Part shown: one piece after another, positions 1 to 8,235 of the stretch
How the letters are laid out: the number at the start of each line of letters is the position of its first letter
Position numbering within the stretch: position 1 is the first letter of the stretch
Origin: an uncultured Clostridium sp.
GTDB lineage: Bacteria; Bacillota; Clostridia; TANB77; CAG-508
Assembly (NCBI GenBank): GCA_900556135.1
Contig: USNR01000018.1
Location: 1-36,054, forward strand
Reading direction: 5' to 3'
Length of the DNA stretch: 36,054 nucleotides
Program-made: the position numbers and the translations under genes
Notes under the pieces: model-generated
Seen by the model: the letters and a program-made list of their open reading frames with translations, nothing else
The model's database searches: none
Told to the model about the DNA's origin: nothing

Positions 1-1918
1 TTGCATGATTTATAGCTTCAACTGTTTGAGGCATAACACCGTCATCTGCTGCAACAATTAATATAGCAACATCTGTTATTTGTGCACCTCTAGCACGCAT
101 GCTTGTAAAAGCTTCATGTCCTGGTGTATCTAAGAATGTTATATCTCTACCATTTATGCTTACTTTATATGCACCAATGTGTTGTGTAATACCTCCTGCT
201 TCACCTTCTATTACATTTGTTTTTCTAATTGCATCAAGAAGTGAAGTTTTTCCATGGTCAACGTGTCCCATAACAACAACTACTGGTGGTCTTTGTACTA
301 AATCTTCTTCTCTGTCCTCAGACTCATCAAATAGAATATCTTCTTCATTAACAACTTCTTTTTTAGTAGCATTAACACCAAATTCTCCAGCAACTAAAAA
401 TGCTGTATCGAAATCTAGTTCTTGATTTATTGTAGCCATTATTCCTAACTCTAAAAGCTTTTTAATAACTTCTCCACTAGTTTTCTTAAGCTCGCTTGCT
501 AAATCTTTAACACTAATGTTTTCAGGAATCGTTATATCTGTCAATTTAAATATTTTTTGTTTATTTCTTTCTTCATTATTTTTTTGATTTTTACGTTTTC
601 CTCTTTTACCACGTTCTGTTGATAAATCATAATAATCTAACATTCCACCATCTTGGTCTTCAAACATATTAGATAATCTGTCTACTTGTTTTAGATTCTT
701 TAATTTTCCTTCATCATAATCTTCATTATTGGTAAATCTTCTAGATTTAGTAGCTCTCTTATTTTTGCTTTCATCATATCTATTGTTATTTTTCTCTTTA
801 TCAATAGCTCTGCTTGCATAATCTCTTTGATTTTCTTTCTCTGCTATTTCTGTTTCCATTATATCTTTGATGTTCTTGTCAATTCTCTTGTTGTCTAAAG
901 GTCTAGCAGATTTATTAAATCCATTGTTGTTGTTTCTGTTAAAGCCACCATTATTATTTCTATTAAATCCATTGTTATTGTTATTTCTTCCAAAATTATT
1001 TCTATTATTGTTTTGGCCATCTCTATTAAAATTATTATTTCTATTATTATAATTATTATTCCTGAAATTATTATTTCTATTTTGGTTATCTCTGTCTCTT
1101 CCAAAACCATTCCTATTTCCATAATTTTCATTTCTATTATTGTTATAGTGAGGTCTGTTTTCTTGGTTTCTGTAATCTCTATTCTGGTTATCTCTACCGT
1201 GATTATTTTCTCTGTTTTGACCATCTCTTGCTTGGAATTTCGCATTATTGGTTATAGCTTTATTGTCTATTGTTTTTTCTTCTTGTTTATTATCTGTATC
1301 AGCTATATCCTTTTTGCTTTCTTCTTTTCTTGGTTCATTTTCTTTATTCAATTCCAATTCTTTTTTAGGAGCTTCTTTAGCAGTTGCTGTTATTTCAGGT
1401 TCTTTCTTACTTTGAGTTTGTGGTTTTGTTTCCTTTTTCTTTATGCCAAACAATTCATCTACGGTAAGTGGTTTTACTGTTTTGTTCCTATATACAATAT
1501 TATAGTCATTCTTTTTTCTTTCAACAAAGCCAACATCTTTTCTTGCAGACTCTTTCTTATCATCAGGTTTTTTGTCATCATCCTCTGTTAAAATCACTTC
1601 ACGTCTAATTATTACTGGTGTTTCTTTCTTTGCCTTCTTTTCTGAATTATTGTCCTTTTTGCTCTCTGGCTTATTTTCCTTTTTTGTACTTTTCTTTTCA
1701 GTAGCCTTCTCTGCTTTTTTAGCTTCCACTTTACTTTCTTTTTTTGTATCAGAACTAGCTTGTTTAGAACATTCTTTTTTTATTAAATCAGCTTGCTCAT
1801 CTGTTACACTACTCAAATGGCTTGTAACAGCTATTCCTATATTATTTGCTTTTTCTAGTACCGCTTTGCTTGCTAATCCAAGTTCTTTTGCTATTTCATG
1901 TATTTTTATTTTACCCAA
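1..1918 (-). CDS. infB: Translation initiation factor IF-2, C-terminal part beyond the window
   Basis: GTPase that places initiator tRNA on the 30S subunit and promotes subunit joining. The start is a TTG at 1918, eight bases after a perfect AGGAGG; the first residues MGKIKIHEIAKELG are a typical IF2_N domain (about 1-55). A Lys/Glu-rich linker follows, then an Asn/Arg/Gly-rich low-complexity stretch (about 224-345), a second IF2_N domain (about 455-515) and the GTPase domain, with G1 GHVDHGKT at residues 551-558 and G3 DTPGHEAF near 600. The NKxD motif and the beta-barrel domains lie off the left edge, so about 639 residues are visible. It is the last visible gene of the rimP-nusA-ylxR-infB operon, 53 bases after ylxR. 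Identity is certain; only the linker composition is unusual. Confidence 0.97.
   Translation of the reverse strand, partial: MGKIKIHEIAKELGLASKAVLEKANNIGIAVTSHLSSVTDEQADLIKKECSKQASSDTKKESKVEAKKAEKATEKKSTKKENKPESKKDNNSEKKAKKETPVIIRREVILTEDDDKKPDDKKESARKDVGFVERKKNDYNIVYRNKTVKPLTVDELFGIKKKETKPQTQSKKEPEITATAKEAPKKELELNKENEPRKEESKKDIADTDNKQEEKTIDNKAITNNAKFQARDGQNRENNHGRDNQNRDYRNQENRPHYNNNRNENYGNRNGFGRDRDNQNRNNNFRNNNYNNRNNNFNRDGQNNNRNNFGRNNNNNGFNRNNNGGFNRNNNNGFNKSARPLDNKRIDKNIKDIMETEIAEKENQRDYASRAIDKEKNNNRYDESKNKRATKSRRFTNNEDYDEGKLKNLKQVDRLSNMFEDQDGGMLDYYDLSTERGKRGKRKNQKNNEERNKQKIFKLTDITIPENISVKDLASELKKTSGEVIKKLLELGIMATINQELDFDTAFLVAGEFGVNATKKEVVNEEDILFDESEDREEDLVQRPPVVVVMGHVDHGKTSLLDAIRKTNVIEGEAGGITQHIGAYKVSINGRDITFLDTPGHEAFTSMRARGAQITDVAILIVAADDGVMPQTVEAINHA
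890..1245 (-). repeat. Low-complexity Asn/Arg/Phe/Gly repeats inside infB
   Basis: Imperfect short repeats (units reading like NRNNNGGFN and NRNNNNGFN) encode about 118 residues of the IF-2 linker. They are built mainly from AAT/AAC and AGA codons. Because of the repeats, other frames stay open here and give spurious reading frames on both strands. The segment is a likely site of length variation between strains and of assembly error. Confidence 0.8.
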
Positions 1919-1971
1919 TAAAATCACCTCCTAAATCATTAATATATATACATTTTTTGTTGTCATTTACT

Positions 1972-2232
1972 TTATTTATCAATAATTACACCTCTTAAGC
2001 TTTCATAAATTTCATTATCTATTTTTGTTTCAAAACATTTTTCAAGTCTTTTAGATTTTATTGCTTTGTCTAGGCATTGCACACTATTACATATATATGC
2101 GCCTCTACCATTAGCTTTTCCTGTTAAATCTATAAATATTTTGCCTTCATTATTTTTTACTATTCGTATTAATTCATTTTTATTTTTAGCTTCATAACAT
2201 CCCATACAAGTTCTTTGTGGTACTTTCTTCAT
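1972..2232 (-). CDS. ylxR: YlxR/RnpM family RNA-binding protein (DUF448)
   Basis: Small basic protein of 86 residues, the usual length for the family. It opens with the hallmark MKKVPQRTCMGCYEAKNKNELIR and carries the conserved GRGAYIC segment near residues 43-49. In Bacillus subtilis the family member (renamed RnpM) binds RNase P RNA and modulates its activity; that role is taken from the family and not shown here. It sits between nusA and infB, the classical place. The L7Ae-like ylxQ gene that often follows ylxR is absent: only 53 bases separate this stop codon from the infB start. Confidence 0.93.
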   Translation of the reverse strand: MKKVPQRTCMGCYEAKNKNELIRIVKNNEGKIFIDLTGKANGRGAYICNSVQCLDKAIKSKRLEKCFETKIDNEIYESLRGVIIDK

Positions 2233-2291
2233 TTTCTTCCACTCCCTTTTATTACATTCTGAATTTGCTTGATTGTTATTTATCTCTTTTA

Positions 2292-3521
2292 TTATTCTTC
2301 ATTCTCTTTAACATCTTCAACTGCTTCTATGTTTTCATTTGTGTTAACTATTTCGTTGCTATTTGCATTTTCTTCTACATCTTCGCTTTTACTTTTTTCA
2401 ACTTCTTCTGAAGCTTCATCAGCATTTGCTGCTTCTTGCAACATTTGTCTGAATTGAGATTCACTCTTTATATCAATCTTCCAGCCTGTTAATCTAGCTG
2501 CGAGCTTAGCATTTTGACCAGATTTTCCTATTGCTAATGACAATTGGTCATCTGGAACTATTACTTGTGCAAATCTTTCTTCTTCTTTTATATCAACAGC
2601 TAATACTTGAGCAGGAAGTAATGCTTCTGCAATATATGTTGAAGGATCCTCATGCCATTCTATAACATCAATTTTTTCTCCACTTAATTCATTAATTATA
2701 TTTTGAATACGGATTCCCTTTTGCCCAACACAAGAGCCAACCGGATCAATGTTTTCATTTTGTGAGTATACTGCAACCTTGCATCTTTTGCCTGGATCTC
2801 TAGAAACACTTTTTATTTCTATTAATCCTTCATAAATCTCTGGAATCTCTAGTTCAAATAATTTTCTTAAGAAATCATTATTTGCTCTAGAAACAGTAAT
2901 TTGAGGAGAACCTTTTATTCCTCTTTCAACATTCGCAATACATGCTCTTAATTTTTGATTAACAAAATATTTTTCTGTTGGTATTTGCTCTTTTAAAGGC
3001 ATTACACCTTCAATTTTTCCAAGGTCTAAAACAACTATAGATTTATCAACCTTTTGAACAATACCAGAAACTATCTCACCTTTTCTCTCGCTAAATTCAT
3101 TAAATATTACATCTCTAGATGCTTCTCTTATTCTCTGAATTATAACTTGTTTAGCAGTTTGCGCAGCAATTCTTCCAAAATTCTTTGGAACAAGTTCTTT
3201 AGAAACTACATCTCCAACTGAATATTTAGGATCTATTTTCTTTGCTTCTTCTAAACTAATTTGAGTTTTTTCATCTTCAACCTCTTCTACAACCTCAAAT
3301 TCTGCATAAACATGAACCTCTCCTGTAGTATCATTCATAGTTATCTTTACATTGTCACTATTCACATCAAAATTCTTTTTATAGGCTGTAACTAATGCTG
3401 ATTCTATAGACTCTAAAAGATATTCTTTTTTTATGCCTTTCTCTTTTTCTAGATCCTCCATAGCAATTATTAGCTCTGTGCTATCAATATTTTGGCTTGT
3501 TTTCTTTACACTTTTCTTCAT
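2292..3521 (-). CDS. nusA: Transcription termination/antitermination factor NusA
   Basis: RNA polymerase-binding elongation factor acting in pausing, termination and antitermination. The 409 residues hold an N-terminal polymerase-binding domain (about 20-135), an S1 domain (about 140-205, GEIVSGIVQKVDKSIVVLDLG) and two KH domains (about 235-360) with the typical PVGSCVGQKGIRIQNI and LAIGKSGQNAKLAARLTGWKIDI segments. A strongly acidic tail of about 45 residues (EEVEKSKSEDVEENAN and on) follows KH2. ATG start after AAAGGA. It lies 23 bases downstream of rimP and is co-transcribed with it. Confidence 0.96.
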   Translation of the reverse strand: MKKSVKKTSQNIDSTELIIAMEDLEKEKGIKKEYLLESIESALVTAYKKNFDVNSDNVKITMNDTTGEVHVYAEFEVVEEVEDEKTQISLEEAKKIDPKYSVGDVVSKELVPKNFGRIAAQTAKQVIIQRIREASRDVIFNEFSERKGEIVSGIVQKVDKSIVVLDLGKIEGVMPLKEQIPTEKYFVNQKLRACIANVERGIKGSPQITVSRANNDFLRKLFELEIPEIYEGLIEIKSVSRDPGKRCKVAVYSQNENIDPVGSCVGQKGIRIQNIINELSGEKIDVIEWHEDPSTYIAEALLPAQVLAVDIKEEERFAQVIVPDDQLSLAIGKSGQNAKLAARLTGWKIDIKSESQFRQMLQEAANADEASEEVEKSKSEDVEENANSNEIVNTNENIEAVEDVKENEE

Positions 3522-3544
3522 TTTTCTAAATCAATCCTTTCTTT

Positions 3545-4021
3545 TTACCATTTATAAATTCTTTTCATTAACGCTATATTTTTTCTATCTATTTTTACTA
3601 TATTTTCGTTTTCTGTATCATTATCAAGTTCAATCAAAATGCTATTTTCGTCAAATTCTTTTAGCACACCTGTAATCTCTTTAGATTTCAAATTTGGTAT
3701 TATATCAAAAGTTTTTACATAAACATCTTCACCTATGCTTTGTTGTAAATGTTTTTCTTTTCTAATATGCCTTTCAATACCTGGCGACGAAATTTCCAAA
3801 AAATATTGATCTTTTATGTAATTAGCATCATCAAGCATATCGGTAATAGCATTATTAACCTTTTCACAATCCTCTAAACTAATACCCTCGCTATTATCTA
3901 TAAATATCCTTAAGTAATTATCTTTACCTTCTTTAACATACATAACATCATAAATATCATAACCTAAGTCATTTATAGTTTTCGTAACAAGTTCTTCAAC
4001 TTTTTCTTCTACCTTAGACAA
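3545..4021 (-). CDS. rimP: Ribosome maturation factor RimP
   Basis: Needed for maturation of the 30S subunit. The protein has 158 residues, close to the usual length, with the conserved core YFLEISSPGIERHIRKEKH (about 75-93) and the C-terminal SH3-like barrel. The start is TTG at 4021, supported by AGGAGGG seven bases upstream; no ATG lies nearby in frame. First gene of the rimP-nusA-ylxR-infB operon, preceded by a short leader with a strong hairpin and a sigma-A promoter. Confidence 0.95.
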   Translation of the reverse strand: MSKVEEKVEELVTKTINDLGYDIYDVMYVKEGKDNYLRIFIDNSEGISLEDCEKVNNAITDMLDDANYIKDQYFLEISSPGIERHIRKEKHLQQSIGEDVYVKTFDIIPNLKSKEITGVLKEFDENSILIELDNDTENENIVKIDRKNIALMKRIYKW

Positions 4022-4043
4022 AATATCCCTCCTATCATAAATC

Positions 4044-4070
4044 GAAGAGTGGGATATTCTCCCACTCTTC
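4044..4070 (-). promoter_or_regulatory. Perfect 11-bp hairpin in the rimP operon leader
   Basis: GAAGAGTGGGA and TCCCACTCTTC are perfect inverted repeats separated by five bases. On the minus strand the hairpin ends about 11 bases before the rimP Shine-Dalgarno sequence and is not followed by a U-run, so it does not look like a simple terminator. It could protect the 5' end of the mRNA or affect translation of rimP. No known regulator family is recognised. Confidence 0.6.
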
Positions 4071-4095
4071 TGTAGAAATCTTTATGCTGTTAATA

Positions 4096-4124
4096 ATTAT
4101 ACTACTAATTTTTGCCAAATGCAA
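4096..4124 (-). promoter_or_regulatory. Probable sigma-A promoter of rimP-nusA-ylxR-infB
   Basis: On the minus strand TTGCAT (4119-4124) lies 17 bases from TATAAT (4096-4101). Transcription would start near 4089 and give a leader of about 68 nucleotides containing the hairpin at 4044-4070. Based on consensus match and spacing only. Confidence 0.6.
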
Positions 4125-4314
4125 GCATTTTATGCAAAATTAGAATATAAGCATCAGAATTATTATAATTATCTCTACTTATTAGTCAAAATGGGCGGTT
4201 GTCCTTCGCATTATTTTCTAATTTTATTTTTTTATATTTTTTAACCTGCTTACATTTTCTATATAATTTATATTCATCTCCCCAATTACGACAAGCTTTG
4301 TATGTTTTATGTTG

Positions 4315-4320
4315 TATAAT
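4315..4320 (+). promoter_or_regulatory. Likely -10 element of the small peptide gene
   Basis: A perfect TATAAT 33 bases ahead of the ATG at 4354. The -35 region is unclear: ACAAGC at 18 bases is the nearest fit and is weak. The sequence from 4080 to 4353 holds no other gene that I can support. Confidence 0.4.
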
Positions 4321-4353
4321 TACGTTATCTTCTCAAAAAAGGAGGTGATAATA

Positions 4354-4485
4354 ATGTATTCTCCAAAACACGAGAAAAAAACTACTAAGAGATCTTTTAG
4401 ATTCTTACATAGTACATTAATTGTATTTAAGTATATCTTAAAGATTGCTAAGGTAGTGAAATCAATTTTCGAATTATTTCGTTAA
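4354..4485 (+). CDS. Unknown 43-residue cationic amphipathic peptide
   Basis: I do not recognise this gene. The reading frame MYSPKHEKKTTKRSFRFLHS... is short, but it has a full gene context: TATAAT, a very strong AAAGGAGGTGATAATA ribosome site, ATG, TAA and an intrinsic terminator three bases after the stop. Residues 5-16 are rich in Lys/Arg. Residues 22-42 form a predicted amphipathic helix with Lys at 26, 30, 33 and 36 and Glu at 40, the rest being Ile, Val, Leu, Phe and Ala. There is no Cys and no obvious leader peptide. It lies alone on the plus strand between recG and rimP. A leaderless bacteriocin-like peptide, a type I toxin or a small membrane regulator are all possible; the function is unknown. 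Confidence 0.7.
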   Translation: MYSPKHEKKTTKRSFRFLHSTLIVFKYILKIAKVVKSIFELFR

Positions 4486-4487
4486 TT

Positions 4488-4525
4488 GAAAAAGCAGGCA
4501 TTCTCTGAAAATGCCTGCTTTTTTT
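4488..4525. terminator. Bidirectional intrinsic terminator after the 43-aa gene and recG
   Basis: Twelve-base stem (AAAGCAGGCATT at 4491-4502 paired with 4510-4521), seven-base loop, then a T-run on the plus strand. The minus strand also ends in TTTTT, so the same hairpin can stop recG transcripts about 160 bases after the recG stop codon. Confidence 0.85.
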
Positions 4526-4681
4526 GACAATTTTTCATTGTCCATCTTCTTCCAAAATTTAGTGATTAATGTATTCTCCATTACATTTATTATTATACTA
4601 CAAATATAAAAATATGCAACCTCTTTAATAAAAATTCATAAAAAATCGTTCGACATTTTTCTACATATATAATTGCATATC

Positions 4682-6730
4682 TTACAACTCTATTCTTTCT
4701 TTTCTTGTCTTTTCAACCATTTGTTTCAACTTTTTATTTTCTTCTTTTTCTAATTTAGGATCTGTATTTTCCAGGCGTACAGCTAATTCTTGAACCTGCT
4801 TCAAAATAGGTATATCTTCAAATAAATTAGCAATTTTAAACTCTGTCATTCCATGTTGTTTTGTTCCAAAAAATTCTCCTGAACCTCTTAGTTCCAAATC
4901 TTTTTCTGCAATTTTAAATCCATCACTAGTAGAAGTCATTGTTTTCATTCTTTCTTTTATTATTTGTGAATTTCCATCATATTTTAATATACAATAAGAC
5001 TGAAACTCTCCTCTTCCAACTCTTCCTCTTAGCTGATGTAACTGTGCCAAACCAAATCTCTCCGCATTTTCTATAACCATTATATTTGCATTAGGAACAT
5101 CCACTCCTACTTCTATTACAGTTGTAGAAATTAGAATATTTATTTTATTATTTTTAAAATCTTGCATTATTTGTTCTTTTTCTTTTGCTTTCATTTTTCC
5201 ATGTAACATCTCAACATTGTATTCTTTAAAAACTTGATTTTTATATTTTTCACTTAGCGTTTCAACCGCTTTTATATCCATTTCTTCATTTTCTTCTACA
5301 AACGGACACACTATATATGCTTGTCTGCCTTCATCAACATTTTTCTTAATAAAAGCATTTATTCTATCTGTCATGTTTTGTTTAACAGCTAATGTTTCTA
5401 TTTCTTTTCTGTTAGGAGGAAGCTCATCTATAATTGATATATCCAAATCTCCATATAGAATTATAGCTAATGTTCTAGGTATAGGAGTTGCAGTCATTAC
5501 AAGTACATCTGGATTTATTCCTTTTCCTGCAATTATGCTTCTTTGTTTTACTCCAAATCTGTGTTGCTCATCTGTTATTACTAATCCTAATTTTTTAAAC
5601 TCCACATTTTCTTGTAATAAAGCATGTGTTCCTATTAAAATGTCTATCTCACCATTTTTCAATCTTTCTAATAACAGATTTTTCTGCTTTTTAGCAAGGC
5701 TACTTACCAATAATTCGCACTTTATATCGAATTTTTCTAATATCTTATTAAAGTTATATAGATGTTGCTCTGCAAGTATTGTTGTTGGAGCCATCACTGC
5801 AACTTGATATCCACATTTAACAGCTTTGTAGGCAGATATCATAGCAACTATTGTTTTTCCAGAGCCAACATCTCCTTGTAATAGCCTATTCATGCTTTTA
5901 CCTGATTCCATATCTGAATCTATTTCTTCTAACACTCTTAATTGTGCTTTTGTCAATTTAAAAGGTAATGTATTTATAACATCGGACATATGTGCTTCTT
6001 TGCTATAAACTATACCATGTTCTTCATTCTGATATTTGTTTCTTAAACTTAATAACGATAATTGTAGCGATAGCAATTCTTCAAAAACAAATCTTCTTCT
6101 TGCTCTATTTAATTTATCAAACTCTGTTGGAAAATGTATTTCCTTTGTTGCTGTATTTATTTCTTCCAAATTGTATTGTTCTTTTATATAATCTGGTATT
6201 GTTTCCTCCAATGTACCACCTATCATATTTAGTGCATTTAATGTAATTTGTCTTAAAGAATTTTCATTTAAATTTCTTGTTGTTGGATATACAGGAATTA
6301 TTTTACCTGTGTTTTTATTTTCTCCTTCCTTATCGAAAACAGGAGAATTGAATTCTATTTTTTCATTCTTTACTGATACTCTTCCATAAAATTTATATTT
6401 TTCTCCTGCTTTTATGTTCTCTCTTATATAAGGTTGATTAAACCAGGTTATAAATGCAATGCCAAAATCATCTCTAACTGCTACTTTAGACAATGTCATA
6501 TTCCTTCTAAGCCTTACTGTTGAAACATTGTTTACTGCAACTGCTTCAATTAAAGCTTCCTCTCCGTCTTGCAAATCTACTATATTTTTTATATTTCTTC
6601 TATCTTCATATTTTCTTGGATAATATGTTATTAAATCTTCTAATGTATAAATTCCTAAATAATTTAATAGCTTAACTCTGCTTGGTCCAACTCCTTTTAT
6701 AAATTGAACACTTTGTTTCAAATCCACCAT
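4682..6730 (-). CDS. recG: ATP-dependent DNA helicase RecG
   Basis: Branch-migration helicase that rescues stalled forks and processes Holliday junctions. The wedge/OB domain occupies about 1-170. The superfamily 2 helicase core has Walker A GDVGSGKT at 286-293, DEQH at 387-390, TATPIPRTL shortly after and the QLRGRVGRG motif in the second RecA domain. An in-frame ATG exists at 6757, but the ATG at 6730 (MVDLKQSVQFIKGVGPSR) has a well-placed TAGGAG, which gives 682 residues, normal for the family. It has its own promoter-like sequence and a downstream terminator at 4488-4525. Confidence 0.96.
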   Translation of the reverse strand: MVDLKQSVQFIKGVGPSRVKLLNYLGIYTLEDLITYYPRKYEDRRNIKNIVDLQDGEEALIEAVAVNNVSTVRLRRNMTLSKVAVRDDFGIAFITWFNQPYIRENIKAGEKYKFYGRVSVKNEKIEFNSPVFDKEGENKNTGKIIPVYPTTRNLNENSLRQITLNALNMIGGTLEETIPDYIKEQYNLEEINTATKEIHFPTEFDKLNRARRRFVFEELLSLQLSLLSLRNKYQNEEHGIVYSKEAHMSDVINTLPFKLTKAQLRVLEEIDSDMESGKSMNRLLQGDVGSGKTIVAMISAYKAVKCGYQVAVMAPTTILAEQHLYNFNKILEKFDIKCELLVSSLAKKQKNLLLERLKNGEIDILIGTHALLQENVEFKKLGLVITDEQHRFGVKQRSIIAGKGINPDVLVMTATPIPRTLAIILYGDLDISIIDELPPNRKEIETLAVKQNMTDRINAFIKKNVDEGRQAYIVCPFVEENEEMDIKAVETLSEKYKNQVFKEYNVEMLHGKMKAKEKEQIMQDFKNNKINILISTTVIEVGVDVPNANIMVIENAERFGLAQLHQLRGRVGRGEFQSYCILKYDGNSQIIKERMKTMTSTSDGFKIAEKDLELRGSGEFFGTKQHGMTEFKIANLFEDIPILKQVQELAVRLENTDPKLEKEENKKLKQMVEKTRKERIEL

Positions 6731-6766
6731 TATAAATCTCCTATTGGTTGTTATCATTACATCCCA

Positions 6767-6795
6767 ATAGTATCACAAACTAATGTTTTTGTCTA
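6767..6795 (-). promoter_or_regulatory. Possible sigma-A promoter of recG
   Basis: TAGACA (6790-6795) and TACTAT (6767-6772) on the minus strand with a 17-base spacer, abutting the stop codon of the upstream gene and 36 bases before the chosen recG start. Confidence 0.4.
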
Positions 6796-7728
6796 CTATA
6801 TCTTTTCTAATTCATCTATTAAATAATAAAATTTCATATAACACATGTCTACATTTTTTTCATTTGCAGATTTTATAAATTCCTTTAACAGGATGTAACT
6901 CTTTTGTATATTTTGATTATTTTTTACTTCTGCATTGTCAGAATTTATTAACCTTAAATTTCTATTATCTGCTTCTCCTAAAAATGTAGATATTTTGTCC
7001 CATTGATTAGTTTCTATTAGTGCATATGCTGCAAGAACATCATACTTAATATATAATATTTCTAAATCTTTAAAATCCTTGTTGCATTTTTCAGCATACT
7101 TTGGAAGCAGTTCATATAAGTTAGATAAGCTTATTAGTGCATTAGATTTATTCTTTTCTTGAACATATTTTAATGCTGTTTCTGCGTTTGTATTAAAAGC
7201 TAATATGTCATCATTATTAGTATTTATGCTTTTCAAATCTATTGTTATTACAGACCACGAATTAATTAAATTTTCTAATTCAGTTTGAATATATGTCCAA
7301 TTAATATCATTTCTATCTCTTAAAAGAATAGATTGCGATTCTTTGGTAGATATAGTTATAGAATTACCTTGCTTACCGTTTGATTCTTCTCCACAATCTG
7401 CTTGGCTAGATTTATCAGTGCCACTTTTTCCTTCACTTGCTTGCTTACTACTTTCAGTATCTGTATCACTCTTAGTGCTATCACTACTGGTATTTTCTCC
7501 TGTAGCATTTATAACATTATTAGTAATCATATATTCTATATCTAAATTATTAAGCATTTTCATTAATTCTAAAACTCGTCTATCAACATATGATATTTCT
7601 TCATCTATCTTTTGATACACATCAACTTCGGGTGTTTTATTAGAATATGAATACACAATAGTAATTATGCTAATAATTATTATAATTATGGCAATACTAA
7701 TTATATATTTAATTATTTTTTTGCTCAT
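6796..7728 (-). CDS. Membrane-anchored extracellular protein of unknown function
   Basis: Not recognised. 310 residues. The N-terminus is basic (MSKKIIKY) followed by one hydrophobic helix of about 20 residues rich in Ile (7-28), with no clear cleavage site or lipobox, so it is probably a signal anchor with the rest outside. A Ser/Thr/Lys/Gly-rich stretch (about 75-125) acts as a flexible linker. Residues 130-310 are predicted mostly helical with regularly spaced aromatic and Leu residues, suggesting a helical bundle or TPR-like fold. AGGGGG precedes the ATG. It stands directly upstream of recG on the same strand, 65 bases away, and may share transcripts with it. A cell-surface sensor or scaffold is possible but unproven. 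Confidence 0.75.
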   Translation of the reverse strand: MSKKIIKYIISIAIIIIIISIITIVYSYSNKTPEVDVYQKIDEEISYVDRRVLELMKMLNNLDIEYMITNNVINATGENTSSDSTKSDTDTESSKQASEGKSGTDKSSQADCGEESNGKQGNSITISTKESQSILLRDRNDINWTYIQTELENLINSWSVITIDLKSINTNNDDILAFNTNAETALKYVQEKNKSNALISLSNLYELLPKYAEKCNKDFKDLEILYIKYDVLAAYALIETNQWDKISTFLGEADNRNLRLINSDNAEVKNNQNIQKSYILLKEFIKSANEKNVDMCYMKFYYLIDELEKI

Positions 7729-7897
7729 ATTTTTATTTTCCCCCTAACTTTTGGTTAAACTTAATTATCAATAACATATTATTAGTTATTTTGCATCATT
7801 TTTTCCACTTTATTCAAAATAGCTTATAAAACTATTACATAATTAACATTTTAAAATTAATTTCAATTATACAATTTTCATACTTTTGGAGGTTTTT

Positions 7898-8206
7898 ATG
7901 TATTCACGTATTAGACTTTATAGTAATAAAGACGGTGAAATTTACAATTTTTTAATTAAATTTTTTGGCGATTCTAATTCAGATACTCACAATATTTTCA
8001 ATAATATGTATACACATATTTTAGAATGGGAAAATATTTATTCTAATCCTGTTGAAATAGCTAACATGGTAGGTGTTTTTATAGATAACATTGACGAATT
8101 TGATATTAATATGTGGGTTAGTTTAGATAAAGGTTTTTTTATTAATATCACCAAAGAAAATGCGGACAAAATAATAAGATATCTTTATGAAAGATATCCG
8201 TATTAA
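7898..8206 (+). CDS. Hypothetical protein, 102 residues
   Basis: Not recognised. The frame is open from 7886, but GGAGG at 7888-7892 points to the ATG at 7898, so the product begins MYSRIRLYSNKDGEIYNFL. It is rich in Asn, Asp, Ile and Tyr, acidic overall, and has no signal peptide or membrane segment; a compact cytosolic alpha/beta protein is likely. The gene is alone on the plus strand between convergent gpsA and the divergent unknown membrane protein, with 169 bases of AT-rich DNA upstream and no clear terminator downstream. Confidence 0.7.
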   Translation: MYSRIRLYSNKDGEIYNFLIKFFGDSNSDTHNIFNNMYTHILEWENIYSNPVEIANMVGVFIDNIDEFDINMWVSLDKGFFINITKENADKIIRYLYERYPY

Positions 8207-8235
8207 TTGTTTTTTCCTTAACTCCTAATTTTTAA

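Noticed and set aside
867..1591. Long open frames on both strands inside infB
   Set aside because: They arise from the low-complexity codons of the IF-2 linker, have no ribosome sites and give highly biased hydrophobic or Ile/Thr-rich products.
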